From an uncultured Aquimarina sp. (lineage in GTDB: Bacteria > Bacteroidota > Bacteroidia > Flavobacteriales > Flavobacteriaceae), in NCBI RefSeq assembly GCF_947496855.1, contig NZ_CANMED010000006.1:1-64000 (forward strand): a stretch of DNA of 64,000 bases, written 5' to 3'. Below are positions 27,004-36,563 of this stretch, in pieces. The translations under genes and the position numbers were made by a program. Numbering within the stretch: the first letter of the stretch is position 1; every line of letters starts with the position of its first letter. The notes under the pieces are model-generated. The model saw only the letters and a list, made by a program, of their open reading frames with translations. It did not search any database and was not told the origin of the DNA.

Positions 27004-27435
27004 GTGAAAATAGCTATTGGAAACGATCACGCAGGAACCGAATATAAATTTGGAATAATTACATATTTAAAAACTCAAGGGATAGAGGTTGTAAATTATG
27101 GTACTGATGAGAATAGCAGTGTAGATTATCCGGATTTTGTTCATCCTGTAGCAAAAGATGTCGATACTAATGATGTAGATTTTGGAATTCTTATTTGCGG
27201 TAGTGGAAACGGTGTTTCAATGACAGCAAATAAATATAAAAATGTTCGCGCGGGTTTATGTTGGACTAAAGAAATTACTGAATTAACAAGACAACATAAT
27301 AATGCTAATATTATAAGTATTCCTGCAAGATTTACATCTTTACCACAAGCGATTGAAATGGTTAAAACTTTTTTGGACACAGAATTTGAAGGAGGAAGAC
27401 ATCAGAATAGAGTAAATAAGATCTCTATGTGTTAA
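27004..27435 (+). CDS. rpiB: Ribose-5-phosphate isomerase B
   Basis: 143 residues, normal for RpiB, which interconverts ribose 5-phosphate and ribulose 5-phosphate in the pentose phosphate pathway. MKIAIGNDHAGTEYK at the start and LICGSGNGVSMTANKYKNVR (catalytic Cys in the CGSGNG motif) are diagnostic. The start codon is GTG (27004). elaA follows after 12 bases, so they are probably co-transcribed. Confidence 0.95.
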   Translation: MKIAIGNDHAGTEYKFGIITYLKTQGIEVVNYGTDENSSVDYPDFVHPVAKDVDTNDVDFGILICGSGNGVSMTANKYKNVRAGLCWTKEITELTRQHNNANIISIPARFTSLPQAIEMVKTFLDTEFEGGRHQNRVNKISMC

Positions 27436-27447
27436 TTATGTTCATAG

Positions 27448-27897
27448 ATGAGAGACATACATTTTAAAGTAAAAAAATTTGAAGAGCTATCAACGTTAGA
27501 ATTATATAAAATTTTGCGCTTACGCGCTGAAGTTTTTGTAGTAGAACAAGATTGTGTTTATCAAGACATTGATAATAAAGATCAAAAAGCTCTTCATGTA
27601 ATAGGATATAATAATGATGAAATTGTAGCTTATACAAGAATATTTGATGCTGGAGATTATTTTGAAAAAGCTAGTATAGGTAGAGTAGTAGTATCCGAAA
27701 AAGCTAGAAAATATGGATATGGACATGATTTAATAAAAAAAAGTATCGAAGGGATACAAGAAAATTTTTACACTAATCAGATCAAAATATCAGCTCAGTG
27801 TTATCTCAATAAATTTTATGAAAAACACGAATTTAAACAAATAGGAGAAGAATATTTGGAAGACGGTATTCCGCATATAGCGATGATTAAATCCTAA
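27448..27897 (+). CDS. elaA: ElaA-type GNAT acetyltransferase
   Basis: 149 residues. LYKILRLRAEVFVVEQDC near the start, the acetyl-CoA loop region IGRVVVSEKARKYGYGHDLI and the ending LEDGIPHIAM match ElaA within the GNAT superfamily. The substrate is not established. The stop codon lies within a 58-bp perfect palindrome that serves as terminator. Confidence 0.88.
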   Translation: MRDIHFKVKKFEELSTLELYKILRLRAEVFVVEQDCVYQDIDNKDQKALHVIGYNNDEIVAYTRIFDAGDYFEKASIGRVVVSEKARKYGYGHDLIKKSIEGIQENFYTNQIKISAQCYLNKFYEKHEFKQIGEEYLEDGIPHIAMIKS

Positions 27898-27944
27898 TAA
27901 CAAAAAACCAGCGATATCGCTGGTTTTTTGTTATTAGGATTTAA
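27887..27944. terminator. 58-bp perfect palindrome, bidirectional terminator
   Basis: The sequence is an exact palindrome centred between 27915 and 27916 (core AACCAGCGATATCGCTGGTT) and includes AAAAAA on the left and TTTTTT on the right of the GC-rich core. It separates the convergent elaA and S41 protease genes and overlaps the elaA stop codon. Confidence 0.9.
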
Positions 27945-27948
27945 ATTA

Positions 27949-29580
27949 TTATTTTAAGATGTTATCATATTTAGTTTTATTTCCTAAAATCTCTTTACTT
28001 TTTTCAATTTCCGGATTATGGCTTATGTAGTAGTCATATAAACCTTCTCTATACGAATAGCGTTTTACAATCTCATCCGTAAGTATATTTTCAATTTCTG
28101 TTTTATATGTGTCTAACCCTTTTTCTTTAGAAACCTTAATAGATGCTAATAAAGCATTATAACTTTCAGAAATATCTTTATCAAGCTTATCTCTTTTAGC
28201 TACTTCTAACGATTTTTTGAGAGATTTTTCTGTTGCGGTTTCATAGTTAAAACCACTTTGTTTTACGAAAACTTTAAAATCCTCATAGTCCTTATCAGTA
28301 AACTTGAAATTAGTGATATCATCGTTTTGATGAGAATAATAATATTTTGTTCCGTAATCAAAAATAGCATCTGATTGAAGTAGAGAAGTAGTTATATTGC
28401 TAAATTTTGAAGTTTCCATTTCGATATCCGGTTGAATTCCACCACCATCATATACAGTTCTTCCTTTTTTAGTTTTGAAAGCTTTGAAGTCTTTTTCACT
28501 TATACGAACTGCTTTATTATTTTCATCACGATTCCAATAATCTAATGCCTGAATACATCTTCCGCTTGGTGTATAATAGCGAGATATTGTTATTTTTAGC
28601 TGTGTCCCATAGGTGAGTTTTTTAGGGCGCTGTACAAGCCCTTTACCAAAACTTCTAGCACCAATTACGACACCTCTATCTAAATCCTGAATACTTCCGG
28701 CAACAATCTCACTGGCAGAAGCGCTTCTGCCATTTACCAAAACAACTAACGGGATTTCTGTGTCAACAGCAGTCTTTTTTGTGAAGTATTCTTTATTATA
28801 TTTCTTCACAACTGATTTGGTAGTGGTGATAAGTTCTCCTTTAGGGACGAAAATGTTGGTAACATTTATGGCCTCGCTAAGCAAACCTCCAGGATTTCCT
28901 CTAAGATCCAGAATAATTTTATCCGCACCTTTAGCTTTTAGCTCTTTTAGAGCAGCAACGGTTTCTGAAGATGCTTTGTTATTAAATTTAGATAGTACAA
29001 TATATCCTGTATTATCATTTAATAATGAAGAAAACGGAACGGCTTTTACTTCTATTTCTTCTCTGGTTAAGATTGTAGTTTTTGTTTGCTCTTGTCTTTT
29101 GTAAGTAATTTCTACTTTTGTTCCACTAGCTCCTTTAAGAAGTTCTCCTGCATCTTCTTCAAAATCTGACACAGTTACATCACCAATCTTAATGATTTCA
29201 TCTCCAGCCTTAAGACCTGCCTTATCTGCAGGATAATCTTTATAAGGTTCTACAATGATTATTTTATCCTTAACGGTTTTAACTGATGCTCCAATACCTG
29301 TATATTCTCCAGCATTTCTAATTTTGGATGCTTCTACATCTTGTTCATTCCAATATTTAGTGTACGGATCTAAATCATTTAGCATAGCCTTAATAGCAGT
29401 GTCCATAAGTTCCGCAGGATTTGTCTCATCCACATAGTTCATGTTTAATTCCTTAAACATGGTAGTAAAAATTTCAATCTGTTTGGCGATTTCAAAAAAA
29501 TCAGATTTAAAACTTACTGTGGATAACAGAAAAATAACTGCAAATGCAGGATAAAGGACTCTCTTTTTCATACGTTTCAT
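27949..29580 (-). CDS. S41-family C-terminal processing peptidase
   Basis: 543 residues. After an N-terminal signal or anchor helix (about 8-25) come a PDZ domain (about 90-170; YTGIGASV ... AGLKAGDEIIKIGD) and the S41 core with LDLRGNPGGLL. The catalytic Ser288 (NGRSASASEI) and Lys313 (ARSFGKGLVQ) have the 25-residue spacing of Prc/CtpA. Such proteases trim periplasmic proteins or protein tails. rnpA lies 28 bases upstream on the same strand and is likely co-transcribed. An exact DnaA-box sequence at 29518-29526 lies in its coding region, probably by chance. Confidence 0.93.
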   Translation of the reverse strand: MKRMKKRVLYPAFAVIFLLSTVSFKSDFFEIAKQIEIFTTMFKELNMNYVDETNPAELMDTAIKAMLNDLDPYTKYWNEQDVEASKIRNAGEYTGIGASVKTVKDKIIIVEPYKDYPADKAGLKAGDEIIKIGDVTVSDFEEDAGELLKGASGTKVEITYKRQEQTKTTILTREEIEVKAVPFSSLLNDNTGYIVLSKFNNKASSETVAALKELKAKGADKIILDLRGNPGGLLSEAINVTNIFVPKGELITTTKSVVKKYNKEYFTKKTAVDTEIPLVVLVNGRSASASEIVAGSIQDLDRGVVIGARSFGKGLVQRPKKLTYGTQLKITISRYYTPSGRCIQALDYWNRDENNKAVRISEKDFKAFKTKKGRTVYDGGGIQPDIEMETSKFSNITTSLLQSDAIFDYGTKYYYSHQNDDITNFKFTDKDYEDFKVFVKQSGFNYETATEKSLKKSLEVAKRDKLDKDISESYNALLASIKVSKEKGLDTYKTEIENILTDEIVKRYSYREGLYDYYISHNPEIEKSKEILGNKTKYDNILK

Positions 29581-29608
29581 TTTTTATCAGGCAAGAAGAT
29601 GTTTAAAA

Positions 29609-29989
29609 CTATAATGTTTTAATTTCTTTCGCAATGAACTTTTGTATTATTTCTTTTATTTTAGATTCAATTATTATATAATCAGGCATTTCTTTACCAG
29701 TATATAAGAACATAAAAGCAAATTGATGAGTAGTGTTGTTGCCTACAAGATACTTATTTTTTCTATAACTTTCGCGCAATAAACGTTTTATACGATTGCG
29801 ATCTACAGCCTTTTTAAAATTACGTTTACTAACTGAAACTCCTGCTTGAATTTGAACAGTATTTTCTAAGGTAGTTTTTTTGTAAATAAGACGTATAGGA
29901 TATTTAGCAATAGATTTCCCTTCAGAAAAAAGAAGCTCTATTTCCTTTTTACTTTTCAATCTTTCATTTGTGCCAAAAGTTGCTTCCAT
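29609..29989 (-). CDS. rnpA: Ribonuclease P protein component
   Basis: 126 residues. N-terminal LKSKKEIELLFSEGKSI and the RNR motif in KKAVDRNRIKRLLRESYR are diagnostic. RnpA binds the RNase P RNA and helps process tRNA 5' ends. In many bacteria rnpA is close to rpmH, dnaA and the origin; rpmH is not adjacent here. It is followed by the S41 protease gene. Confidence 0.94.
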   Translation of the reverse strand: MEATFGTNERLKSKKEIELLFSEGKSIAKYPIRLIYKKTTLENTVQIQAGVSVSKRNFKKAVDRNRIKRLLRESYRKNKYLVGNNTTHQFAFMFLYTGKEMPDYIIIESKIKEIIQKFIAKEIKTL

Positions 29990-30038
29990 GTTTGGGTAAA
30001 AATACAGATAAGATCTGGGATGAATGCATTAGAAAGAT

Positions 30039-30072
30039 AAAATCCAGTGTTAGAACTCTAACACTGGATTTT
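30039..30072 (-). terminator. Terminator of the beta-propeller protein gene
   Basis: AAAATCCAGTGTTAGA and TCTAACACTGGATTTT pair perfectly over 16 bp with a 2-base loop, 20 bases beyond the stop at 30093 and before rnpA. Confidence 0.8.
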
Positions 30073-30092
30073 ATTTTAAAGATTAAGATAAT

Positions 30093-32786
30093 CTATTGCT
30101 TACTAAAAATGACAGCTTTTTTCTTAGAAGCAGAGTTTAATTGCAAAATATAATTTCCCTGGGCTAAATCATTAACATTAACCTGTTTATTATTATTTAA
30201 TATGCCGTTTTTTACTTCTTTTCCGTTAATACTGAAAACTTTATAATCTAAGTCTCCTTCTACGAAAGAATCTTCTAATACAATATTAATAATATCATTT
30301 GCTGGAATTGGCCAAGCAACAAAACTTGATGATTCTGCCGTATCGAATTCTTCAACAGATAATGTAGATTGGATAGTTGCTTCATACATACCATTACCGT
30401 GAGTCCCAATTAAGAGCTTATTATTAGAAGGTTTATAAGCTAAAGCACTAACCAATGCGAACCCTATCTGGTTAGGAGCTTGTATTTCCCAATCTTCATT
30501 CACAGGGTCAGTGGAGCTATAAAGACCTCTTGCCGTACCCACAAAATATGTAATTTCATTGTTAAATTCTGTAATGGCTGCGGATCTAATAGAGAAAGCG
30601 TCTATGTTTCTTTCTACTACAGTCCAAGTAGGATTAGCATCAGTTGCATTTGTAGTAAGAAAGATATTAGTTATACCGTAATTAGAATAAGTTAACAATA
30701 CAATATCATTATTACTTGGATGAACTGCAATGCCACTAACGCCGCCAGTTGCTCCAGGAGGTGTAATGTCGATAAGATCTGTTGAACTTGTATTTTGAGG
30801 ATCATTTAGTCTTAATAAAGAACCAGCACTACCTCCTATAAGTAAGTAACTATCATTGCCGTTGTAATCACCCCAATTTGTAACCATTTGTCTTATGGTT
30901 TCTCCATCATTGAAAACACTCAAAAATGACCACCCGGATGAGGTAACGGTACTGGATTCATTAGTTCTAAATAAATTACCTTCTCCAGCATAATATAATG
31001 CATTGTTATTACTAGGATCTAAGTGAAAATAAGTTACGAATTGACTAGTAGAAAAAACAGGAGTTATTTCAACCTGGTTAGGACAACTTCTAACGATTTG
31101 ACCATTCTGTGTACCGTAGAAAAAAGGAACACATGCGTTATCTCTAGATATGGCAACAGCTACACCATCACCACCAAATATAGAAGCCATAGTCGTTAGA
31201 TCAGGGCTGGTAGAAAAACCTCCTCCTGTTGTTCCGTTGTCCTGAGCCCCACCTATTACAACATTAGAAGTTGCTTCCGGGTCTGTAGCAACATTATAAT
31301 ATTGATAGGTTTGATAGTTGTTATTTAAATTAGTCCAACCAACTGTGGTGTTGGTAGCATCTGCTCTATGAATACCACCATCTGTTCCACTAAATAAGAT
31401 ATCTGAATTATTTGGATCAAATTCCAATGCATGAATATCAGGATGATGCGAATCTCCACCCCCCAAATTATATAATCCATAACTAAAGTTACTAATATAT
31501 CCTCCTATCCTTACAAAAGTTGGATCAGTATCAATATTTTCAATCCTATAAGCATTTGTTCCTCCTATAACGACAAAGTTTTCATTGTCTGGTTTTACAT
31601 TAACTACAAGGTCATAACCTCCTTGCACTGCAATAGGATCGTTTCCTGCTAAATCTCCACCTGCTTCATCTGGCATTTTACTTGAAAAATCAGTCCAAGA
31701 ATCATCGCTATCATCCCATCTCCATAATCCTGCTTCTATAGTCGATCCAGATACTGTATGAAGTGCATATATCAAGTTCTCATTAGATGGAGCAGCTGCC
31801 AATACCATTCTTCCACTGGATCCAAATCCAGGGGTAGCATTAGATCCAATTCTTGTGTAAGATCCAATTCCTGTAGGAGATCTCCAGACTCCATCATTTG
31901 TTGAGGAACCAGAAAATGCTGCATATACTATTCCTGTACTGGTTATTATTAGATCAGAGAAGGAAGTACCGCCAGCATCTAATTCAAGAGACCAAACAGA
32001 ACCATCAAAACGTCTTATACTTCCAGCAGTGGCTGCATATAAATCTCCAGTAATTGGGTGTACTGCTATTTTAACTATAATATCGAAAGGAGAATCAAAT
32101 TGTTCCTGAGAAGAAGCAGTACTGGGTATTTGAGTCCAACTTAATCCACTATCGGTAGACTGCCAGATACCTTGACCAAAAAAAAAGGCACCTGTAGCAC
32201 TAGCACTATTACCTGAAAATTCACCTGTACCATAATACCATATGTTTTCAGAACCAGCTCTTGGATCTTGTGCAATTGTAGTTACATTATGAATTTCATC
32301 ATTAGAAGAAACTTTTGTCCAGTTAGCTCCTCCATTCGTAGTTCTAAAAACACCACTACTAACACCTCCTGAAATTATGGTATTACTGGTATTGTCAGAT
32401 CTATCAATTACCAAAGACCTAGTTCTTCCACCAAGGTTCGAAGGTCCTCTAGAGATAAAGGTTGTATTTTGTGCTTGTTTTGCCCTATTGGAAAGAGACT
32501 TAATCATCATTTCCTTAGATATAGTCAACTCTTTTTGTTTTTCTTCTAAAGGAACCGTGCCAGTATTTGGGTTTACTTGCCTTTCTAATTCGTCTTTAAA
32601 ACGTTCTTCTACTGATCTTCTTTTTTCTTCAATAGTCTTTTTTTTCTTTTTTCCTTTCTTTTTTAAAGGATTTAATTCTTTTTTAGCTTGATTTTTGTTG
32701 ATTTCATCCCTACTAAAATAAGTAAGAGAAATAACTAAAGAAATCAAAACAAAAGAAATTGGTACAAGTAATTTTACCTTTTTCAT
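30093..32786 (-). CDS. Secreted beta-propeller (BNR/sortilin-like) protein with type A T9SS sorting domain
   Basis: 897 residues. Signal peptide or anchor at 5-25, then a Lys/Glu-rich segment (31-70). The body consists of repeated propeller blades with 'W..s.D.G.tW..' patterns (VFRTTNGGANWTKVS, WQSTDSGLSWTQIP, LFRTNESSTVTSSGW), as in VPS10/sortilin and plant photosystem-assembly-like BNR repeats. The last 80 residues (WPIPANDIINIVLEDSF ... YKVFSINGKEV ... NVNDLAQGNYILQL ... KKAVIFSKQ) form a type A T9SS C-terminal signal, so the protein should be secreted and possibly surface-attached. Function unknown; such propellers often bind glycans or proteins. Confidence 0.88.
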   Translation of the reverse strand: MKKVKLLVPISFVLISLVISLTYFSRDEINKNQAKKELNPLKKKGKKKKKTIEEKRRSVEERFKDELERQVNPNTGTVPLEEKQKELTISKEMMIKSLSNRAKQAQNTTFISRGPSNLGGRTRSLVIDRSDNTSNTIISGGVSSGVFRTTNGGANWTKVSSNDEIHNVTTIAQDPRAGSENIWYYGTGEFSGNSASATGAFFFGQGIWQSTDSGLSWTQIPSTASSQEQFDSPFDIIVKIAVHPITGDLYAATAGSIRRFDGSVWSLELDAGGTSFSDLIITSTGIVYAAFSGSSTNDGVWRSPTGIGSYTRIGSNATPGFGSSGRMVLAAAPSNENLIYALHTVSGSTIEAGLWRWDDSDDSWTDFSSKMPDEAGGDLAGNDPIAVQGGYDLVVNVKPDNENFVVIGGTNAYRIENIDTDPTFVRIGGYISNFSYGLYNLGGGDSHHPDIHALEFDPNNSDILFSGTDGGIHRADATNTTVGWTNLNNNYQTYQYYNVATDPEATSNVVIGGAQDNGTTGGGFSTSPDLTTMASIFGGDGVAVAISRDNACVPFFYGTQNGQIVRSCPNQVEITPVFSTSQFVTYFHLDPSNNNALYYAGEGNLFRTNESSTVTSSGWSFLSVFNDGETIRQMVTNWGDYNGNDSYLLIGGSAGSLLRLNDPQNTSSTDLIDITPPGATGGVSGIAVHPSNNDIVLLTYSNYGITNIFLTTNATDANPTWTVVERNIDAFSIRSAAITEFNNEITYFVGTARGLYSSTDPVNEDWEIQAPNQIGFALVSALAYKPSNNKLLIGTHGNGMYEATIQSTLSVEEFDTAESSSFVAWPIPANDIINIVLEDSFVEGDLDYKVFSINGKEVKNGILNNNKQVNVNDLAQGNYILQLNSASKKKAVIFSKQ

Positions 32787-32940
32787 ACGTAATGGTTTAA
32801 TTATATTTACAATTTAGTCTTCTAAAATAATAAATAGTTACAATTTTTTTTAGTTAATAAGAAACATTTTATACTACTTAGATAGAACAATTTACTTGCC
32901 TAAAACCCTAAAAAAACTATGTTAATATTTTATAAGACAT

Positions 32941-32977
32941 AAAACTCAGAATTGATAGGTTTCAATTCTGAGTTTTT
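32941..32977 (-). terminator. Terminator after the M1 peptidase gene
   Basis: AAAACTCAGAATTGA pairs with TCAATTCTGAGTTTT around a 6-base loop, about 35 bases beyond the stop at 33011. T-rich ends occur on both strands. Confidence 0.8.
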
Positions 32978-33010
32978 AAACTGTTATATTACTAATAAAA
33001 AGAATACTTT

Positions 33011-34861
33011 TTAATTCTGAGTACCATCGTTTAGTAAGGGATAATTATTATTATCAGATTCAATATCTGCCATCTGCTTGGTAATATCAATAGAAATTGA
33101 TTTTATAGTAGATTTTGGCTTAGAAATATCTAGTGAATAGGTTGGGTTGGTCCACGTCCAATCAGATAAAAGCGTACGTTTCATCTTCGGAAATGGATTA
33201 TCTTTTTCTTTTCTCATCATTCTTAAAGGAATGTAAAAAGATTCTTTAGTTCCATCTATATATTCTACATATACATCTATAGGCATTGGCATGAGTCCGA
33301 TACGCTCTAATGTGATGGAAGTTATATTTTCTTTTTCTAAAACGTCTTTAATCCCATAATCAACGGTATTTGTAGTTTGAGTCCAGTCTGTTAGATACCA
33401 GTCTAATTGCATGCCAGAAACTTTTTCCGCTATACGTTTAAAATCATTAGGTGTAGGGTGTTTAAATTTCCATTCATCATAGTATCGTTTGATTGTTTCC
33501 GATAGATTTTCTTGTCCAATAACATACCCAAGTTGTGCCATAAAAACAGCTCCTTTTGCATATGCAGAAGCTCCATAAGCTCCATTTCTTGTGTAACGGT
33601 CCGCATGTGTAGATTGTGGCTGTTCTATTCCAGAAGTAGCTAGTTGAAAATATCCTTGATACATTCCTGAGATAGGATTGGTTTTGTTTTGTTGCATTAC
33701 TTCGTTCATTGCTAATGTCGAAATATAACTAGTGAAACCTTCATCCATCCATTCATGTTTAGCTTCATTAGTTGCTAAAATATGCTGAAACCAGGCATGT
33801 GCCATTTCGTGAGCAGTTACCCCAACTAAACTTCCTAGATTTCTTCCTCCAGTAATTAAAGTACACATAGCATATTCCATTCCCCCATCTCCTCCTTGGA
33901 TAATAGAATATTGGTCATATGGATATTTTCCGATTTTGGAACTGAAATATTTCATTAATTCTACAGATTTAGGCTGTAGTTTTTTCCAGTTTTCTAGATA
34001 TTCTTTTTTGTTTTTATATAAAAAATGGAGCACTGGACCATCAGGAACCTGAACGACATCGTGTATATATTCTGGATCTGCGGCCCAAGTAAAATCGTGA
34101 ACATTTGGTGCTATAAAATGCCAAGACAGCTTGTTTCCTTTTCGTTTTACTTTTGTTCCTGGTTTTTCATACCCATACCCTATTTCTTGTGGATTTTGTA
34201 AATAACCCGATCCACCTATAATATAATTTTTGTCAATATTTATAGTTACATCAAAATTCCCCCAAACACCGTGAAATTCTCGAGCTATATATGGATCCGC
34301 GTGCCAACCTTCGAAGTCATATTCAGCCATTTTAGGATACCATTGCGTCATCGACAAGGCAATGTTTTCTTCACTATTACGACCAGAACGGCGTATTTGG
34401 TTAGGAACCTGTCCATCAAAACCCATAGAAAAAGTTACTTTTTCTCCTGGTGCAATAGGCTTATTTAATTGCACTTCTAACACCGTACCGGCGACCTCAT
34501 ACTTTACTTTTGTTCCATTTTGTTTTAAGCTAGAAACTTTTAAGTATCCTATTTCTTCAGGAGTAAGTTTACTGATTTTATCCATTACTCTTGGATCGGG
34601 ATCTGCGATGTTTCTAGAACGCACATCCATTTCGCTTCCTGGTTGAAATGCATTAAAATATAAGTGATAAAAAACTTGATACAAGGAATCAGGAGAATTA
34701 TTTGTGTATACTAATTCTTGTTTTCCGGTGTACTGAAAATTTCCCACATTCATATCCACGTTCATTGTGTAATCAACGTGTTGCTGCCAGTAGTCTGTAT
34801 TGTTCTGTGCCGAAACACTTAAAACAGATAGTAAAAATCCAATTGAGATTATTTTAAACAT
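33011..34861 (-). CDS. M1-family metallopeptidase, exported
   Basis: 616 residues with signal peptide (MFKIISIGFLLSVLSVSAQ). The zinc motif HEMAH (351-355) with Glu374 in WMDEGF and the exopeptidase-type GGMEY (326-330) define an M1 peptidase, which removes N-terminal residues from peptides. The protein lacks an obvious T9SS tail, so a periplasmic location is likely. The S8 peptidase gene ends 15 bases upstream, so both peptidases are probably made together. Confidence 0.92.
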   Translation of the reverse strand: MFKIISIGFLLSVLSVSAQNNTDYWQQHVDYTMNVDMNVGNFQYTGKQELVYTNNSPDSLYQVFYHLYFNAFQPGSEMDVRSRNIADPDPRVMDKISKLTPEEIGYLKVSSLKQNGTKVKYEVAGTVLEVQLNKPIAPGEKVTFSMGFDGQVPNQIRRSGRNSEENIALSMTQWYPKMAEYDFEGWHADPYIAREFHGVWGNFDVTINIDKNYIIGGSGYLQNPQEIGYGYEKPGTKVKRKGNKLSWHFIAPNVHDFTWAADPEYIHDVVQVPDGPVLHFLYKNKKEYLENWKKLQPKSVELMKYFSSKIGKYPYDQYSIIQGGDGGMEYAMCTLITGGRNLGSLVGVTAHEMAHAWFQHILATNEAKHEWMDEGFTSYISTLAMNEVMQQNKTNPISGMYQGYFQLATSGIEQPQSTHADRYTRNGAYGASAYAKGAVFMAQLGYVIGQENLSETIKRYYDEWKFKHPTPNDFKRIAEKVSGMQLDWYLTDWTQTTNTVDYGIKDVLEKENITSITLERIGLMPMPIDVYVEYIDGTKESFYIPLRMMRKEKDNPFPKMKRTLLSDWTWTNPTYSLDISKPKSTIKSISIDITKQMADIESDNNNYPLLNDGTQN

Positions 34862-34876
34862 AACTTGTTTCGTTTT

Positions 34877-36556
34877 TTATTTAGATATTTTCTCGGCTAA
34901 AATAAGAGCGTTATATAGGTTTACCATCTTACCAGATTTAGATAATTCTGTAAATTTATTAGAATTGGTAGCATCTCCACCAATGACTACAGTAGCAGTA
35001 GTGCTTAAACCACTATTCATTAATACTTGTTTTACCTGAGATGCTTTTAATTTTGGATAATAGGATCGAATAATTGCAGCAACACCCGAAACTGCAGGAG
35101 CAGCCATAGAAGTCCCTTGAAGGTATTCATATGTATTAGACGGGGTAGTAGCCCATATTTTTACACCAGGAGCAAAAACATCTACATTACTTTTTCCATA
35201 ATTAGAAAAGTCAGCCACAAGGTTGGAGCCATATTCATAATTTAATGCTCCTATGGTAATAAAATTATCCGAAATCTCAGAAGAGTTATCTGTTTGATCA
35301 TTTGGATAAACAGGTTTTTGATCTAAGTTTATTCCTTCATTTCCGGCTGCATTAACAATCAAGACGTCTTTTTCTGCAGCATATTTTATAGCTTCTCTTA
35401 CCCATTCAGGATGAGTTGAGTAGTATTTTCCAAAACTGGTGTTAATAACTTTAGCGCCATTATCAGTAGCATATCTAATAGCTAATGCAATATCTTTATC
35501 ATATTCATCGCCGTTAGGAACAGCTCTGATTGCCATTATTTTTACATTTTTTGCAATTCCGTTAACGCCTTTTCCATTATTTCGTTCAGCTGCGATAATT
35601 CCTGCAACGTGAGTTCCATGCTTTATACCTTCTTTTTCAGGATTAGGGCCCATTACGTTATTGTTTCCGTAATCAGTATTGTTCAAATCATCTACATTGT
35701 CTCCTACTTTTGTTCTTCCATCAAAGTCAAGATTAAGATTATAATTTAGTTGATCTGTAAAATGTTCAATACCTTCCTTTAAATTATTTACTAAATCTGG
35801 AATCGTTTCACCTTCTTCTAAAAACCCAAACATTTGAGATAGTATTGCAACATATTGCTGCATTTCAGGGGTTTCAGCTTTTGCAGAAAGCAATTCTTGT
35901 TGAGAATAGTTTTCTTTTCCTAATACTTCAGTAAGCTTTTGGTGTGATATTTTAACTTGCTGCAGTATTTGTTCGTATCGATTTTTATTACCAAGAGCTT
36001 CTTGATATTCCTTTTCATATTCTGCTTTAGCCTCAATATAAGTTTGGTACTCATCTTTATCCGAGGGATCGATTGAAGCTAAATTTTTCCCATCAAATTT
36101 TGGTTTAAGTTTTTTTACGATTCTTGTGTATTCTAGATTTTCATTTTCAGAGTCTCCGAGAAAATTCCATCCATGGACATCATCAATGTATCCATTTTTA
36201 TCGTCATCTTTTCCGTTATTTTTGATTTCTTTAGTATTGGTCCAAATAACCTCGTCAAGGTCTTCGTGTTCTATATCAACACCGCTATCAATGACAGCAA
36301 CAATAACAGTCTGTCCTGTTTTGTTTTTGATTAACTCCGTATATGCTCGATTAACACTCATTCCGGGAATAGTATCAATAGTTAAATCAGCAGAGTTCCA
36401 ATTTTTTAGCTGAGCTTCGTTTAATACAACGTTTTTTAAAGGAATTGTGTCAATATTCTCTATCGGTGTAGAAATTATCGAAGGTGTTCCACAACTACTC
36501 AATAACATTGCTGAGGCTACAGAAGCTATTATTATTTTATTAGACTTTGGAATCAT
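34877..36556 (-). CDS. S8-family serine peptidase (subtilase) lipoprotein with long insertion
   Basis: About 559 residues from the ATG at 36556 (MIPKSNKIIIASVASAMLLSSC, lipobox Cys22); a start at 36610 would extend into the preceding gene and lacks signal character. Catalytic residues: Asp90 (VIDSGVDIEHEDL), His313 (HGTHVAGI) and Ser483 (GTSMAAPAVSG), with Asn406 in the oxyanion region. Between Asp and His lie about 220 residues, far more than the few dozen of subtilisin; the insert is helical and charged (about 140-270). The lipid anchor suggests a membrane-attached, probably outward-facing protease. It lies between the MBL gene and the M1 peptidase gene on one strand. Confidence 0.9.
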   Translation of the reverse strand: MIPKSNKIIIASVASAMLLSSCGTPSIISTPIENIDTIPLKNVVLNEAQLKNWNSADLTIDTIPGMSVNRAYTELIKNKTGQTVIVAVIDSGVDIEHEDLDEVIWTNTKEIKNNGKDDDKNGYIDDVHGWNFLGDSENENLEYTRIVKKLKPKFDGKNLASIDPSDKDEYQTYIEAKAEYEKEYQEALGNKNRYEQILQQVKISHQKLTEVLGKENYSQQELLSAKAETPEMQQYVAILSQMFGFLEEGETIPDLVNNLKEGIEHFTDQLNYNLNLDFDGRTKVGDNVDDLNNTDYGNNNVMGPNPEKEGIKHGTHVAGIIAAERNNGKGVNGIAKNVKIMAIRAVPNGDEYDKDIALAIRYATDNGAKVINTSFGKYYSTHPEWVREAIKYAAEKDVLIVNAAGNEGINLDQKPVYPNDQTDNSSEISDNFITIGALNYEYGSNLVADFSNYGKSNVDVFAPGVKIWATTPSNTYEYLQGTSMAAPAVSGVAAIIRSYYPKLKASQVKQVLMNSGLSTTATVVIGGDATNSNKFTELSKSGKMVNLYNALILAEKISK

Positions 36557-36563
36557 AGCATTA

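Noticed and set aside
29518..29526. Second exact DnaA box as part of an origin
   Set aside because: It lies inside the S41 protease coding sequence, 2.7 kb from the first; a single 9-mer is expected by chance in a window this size.
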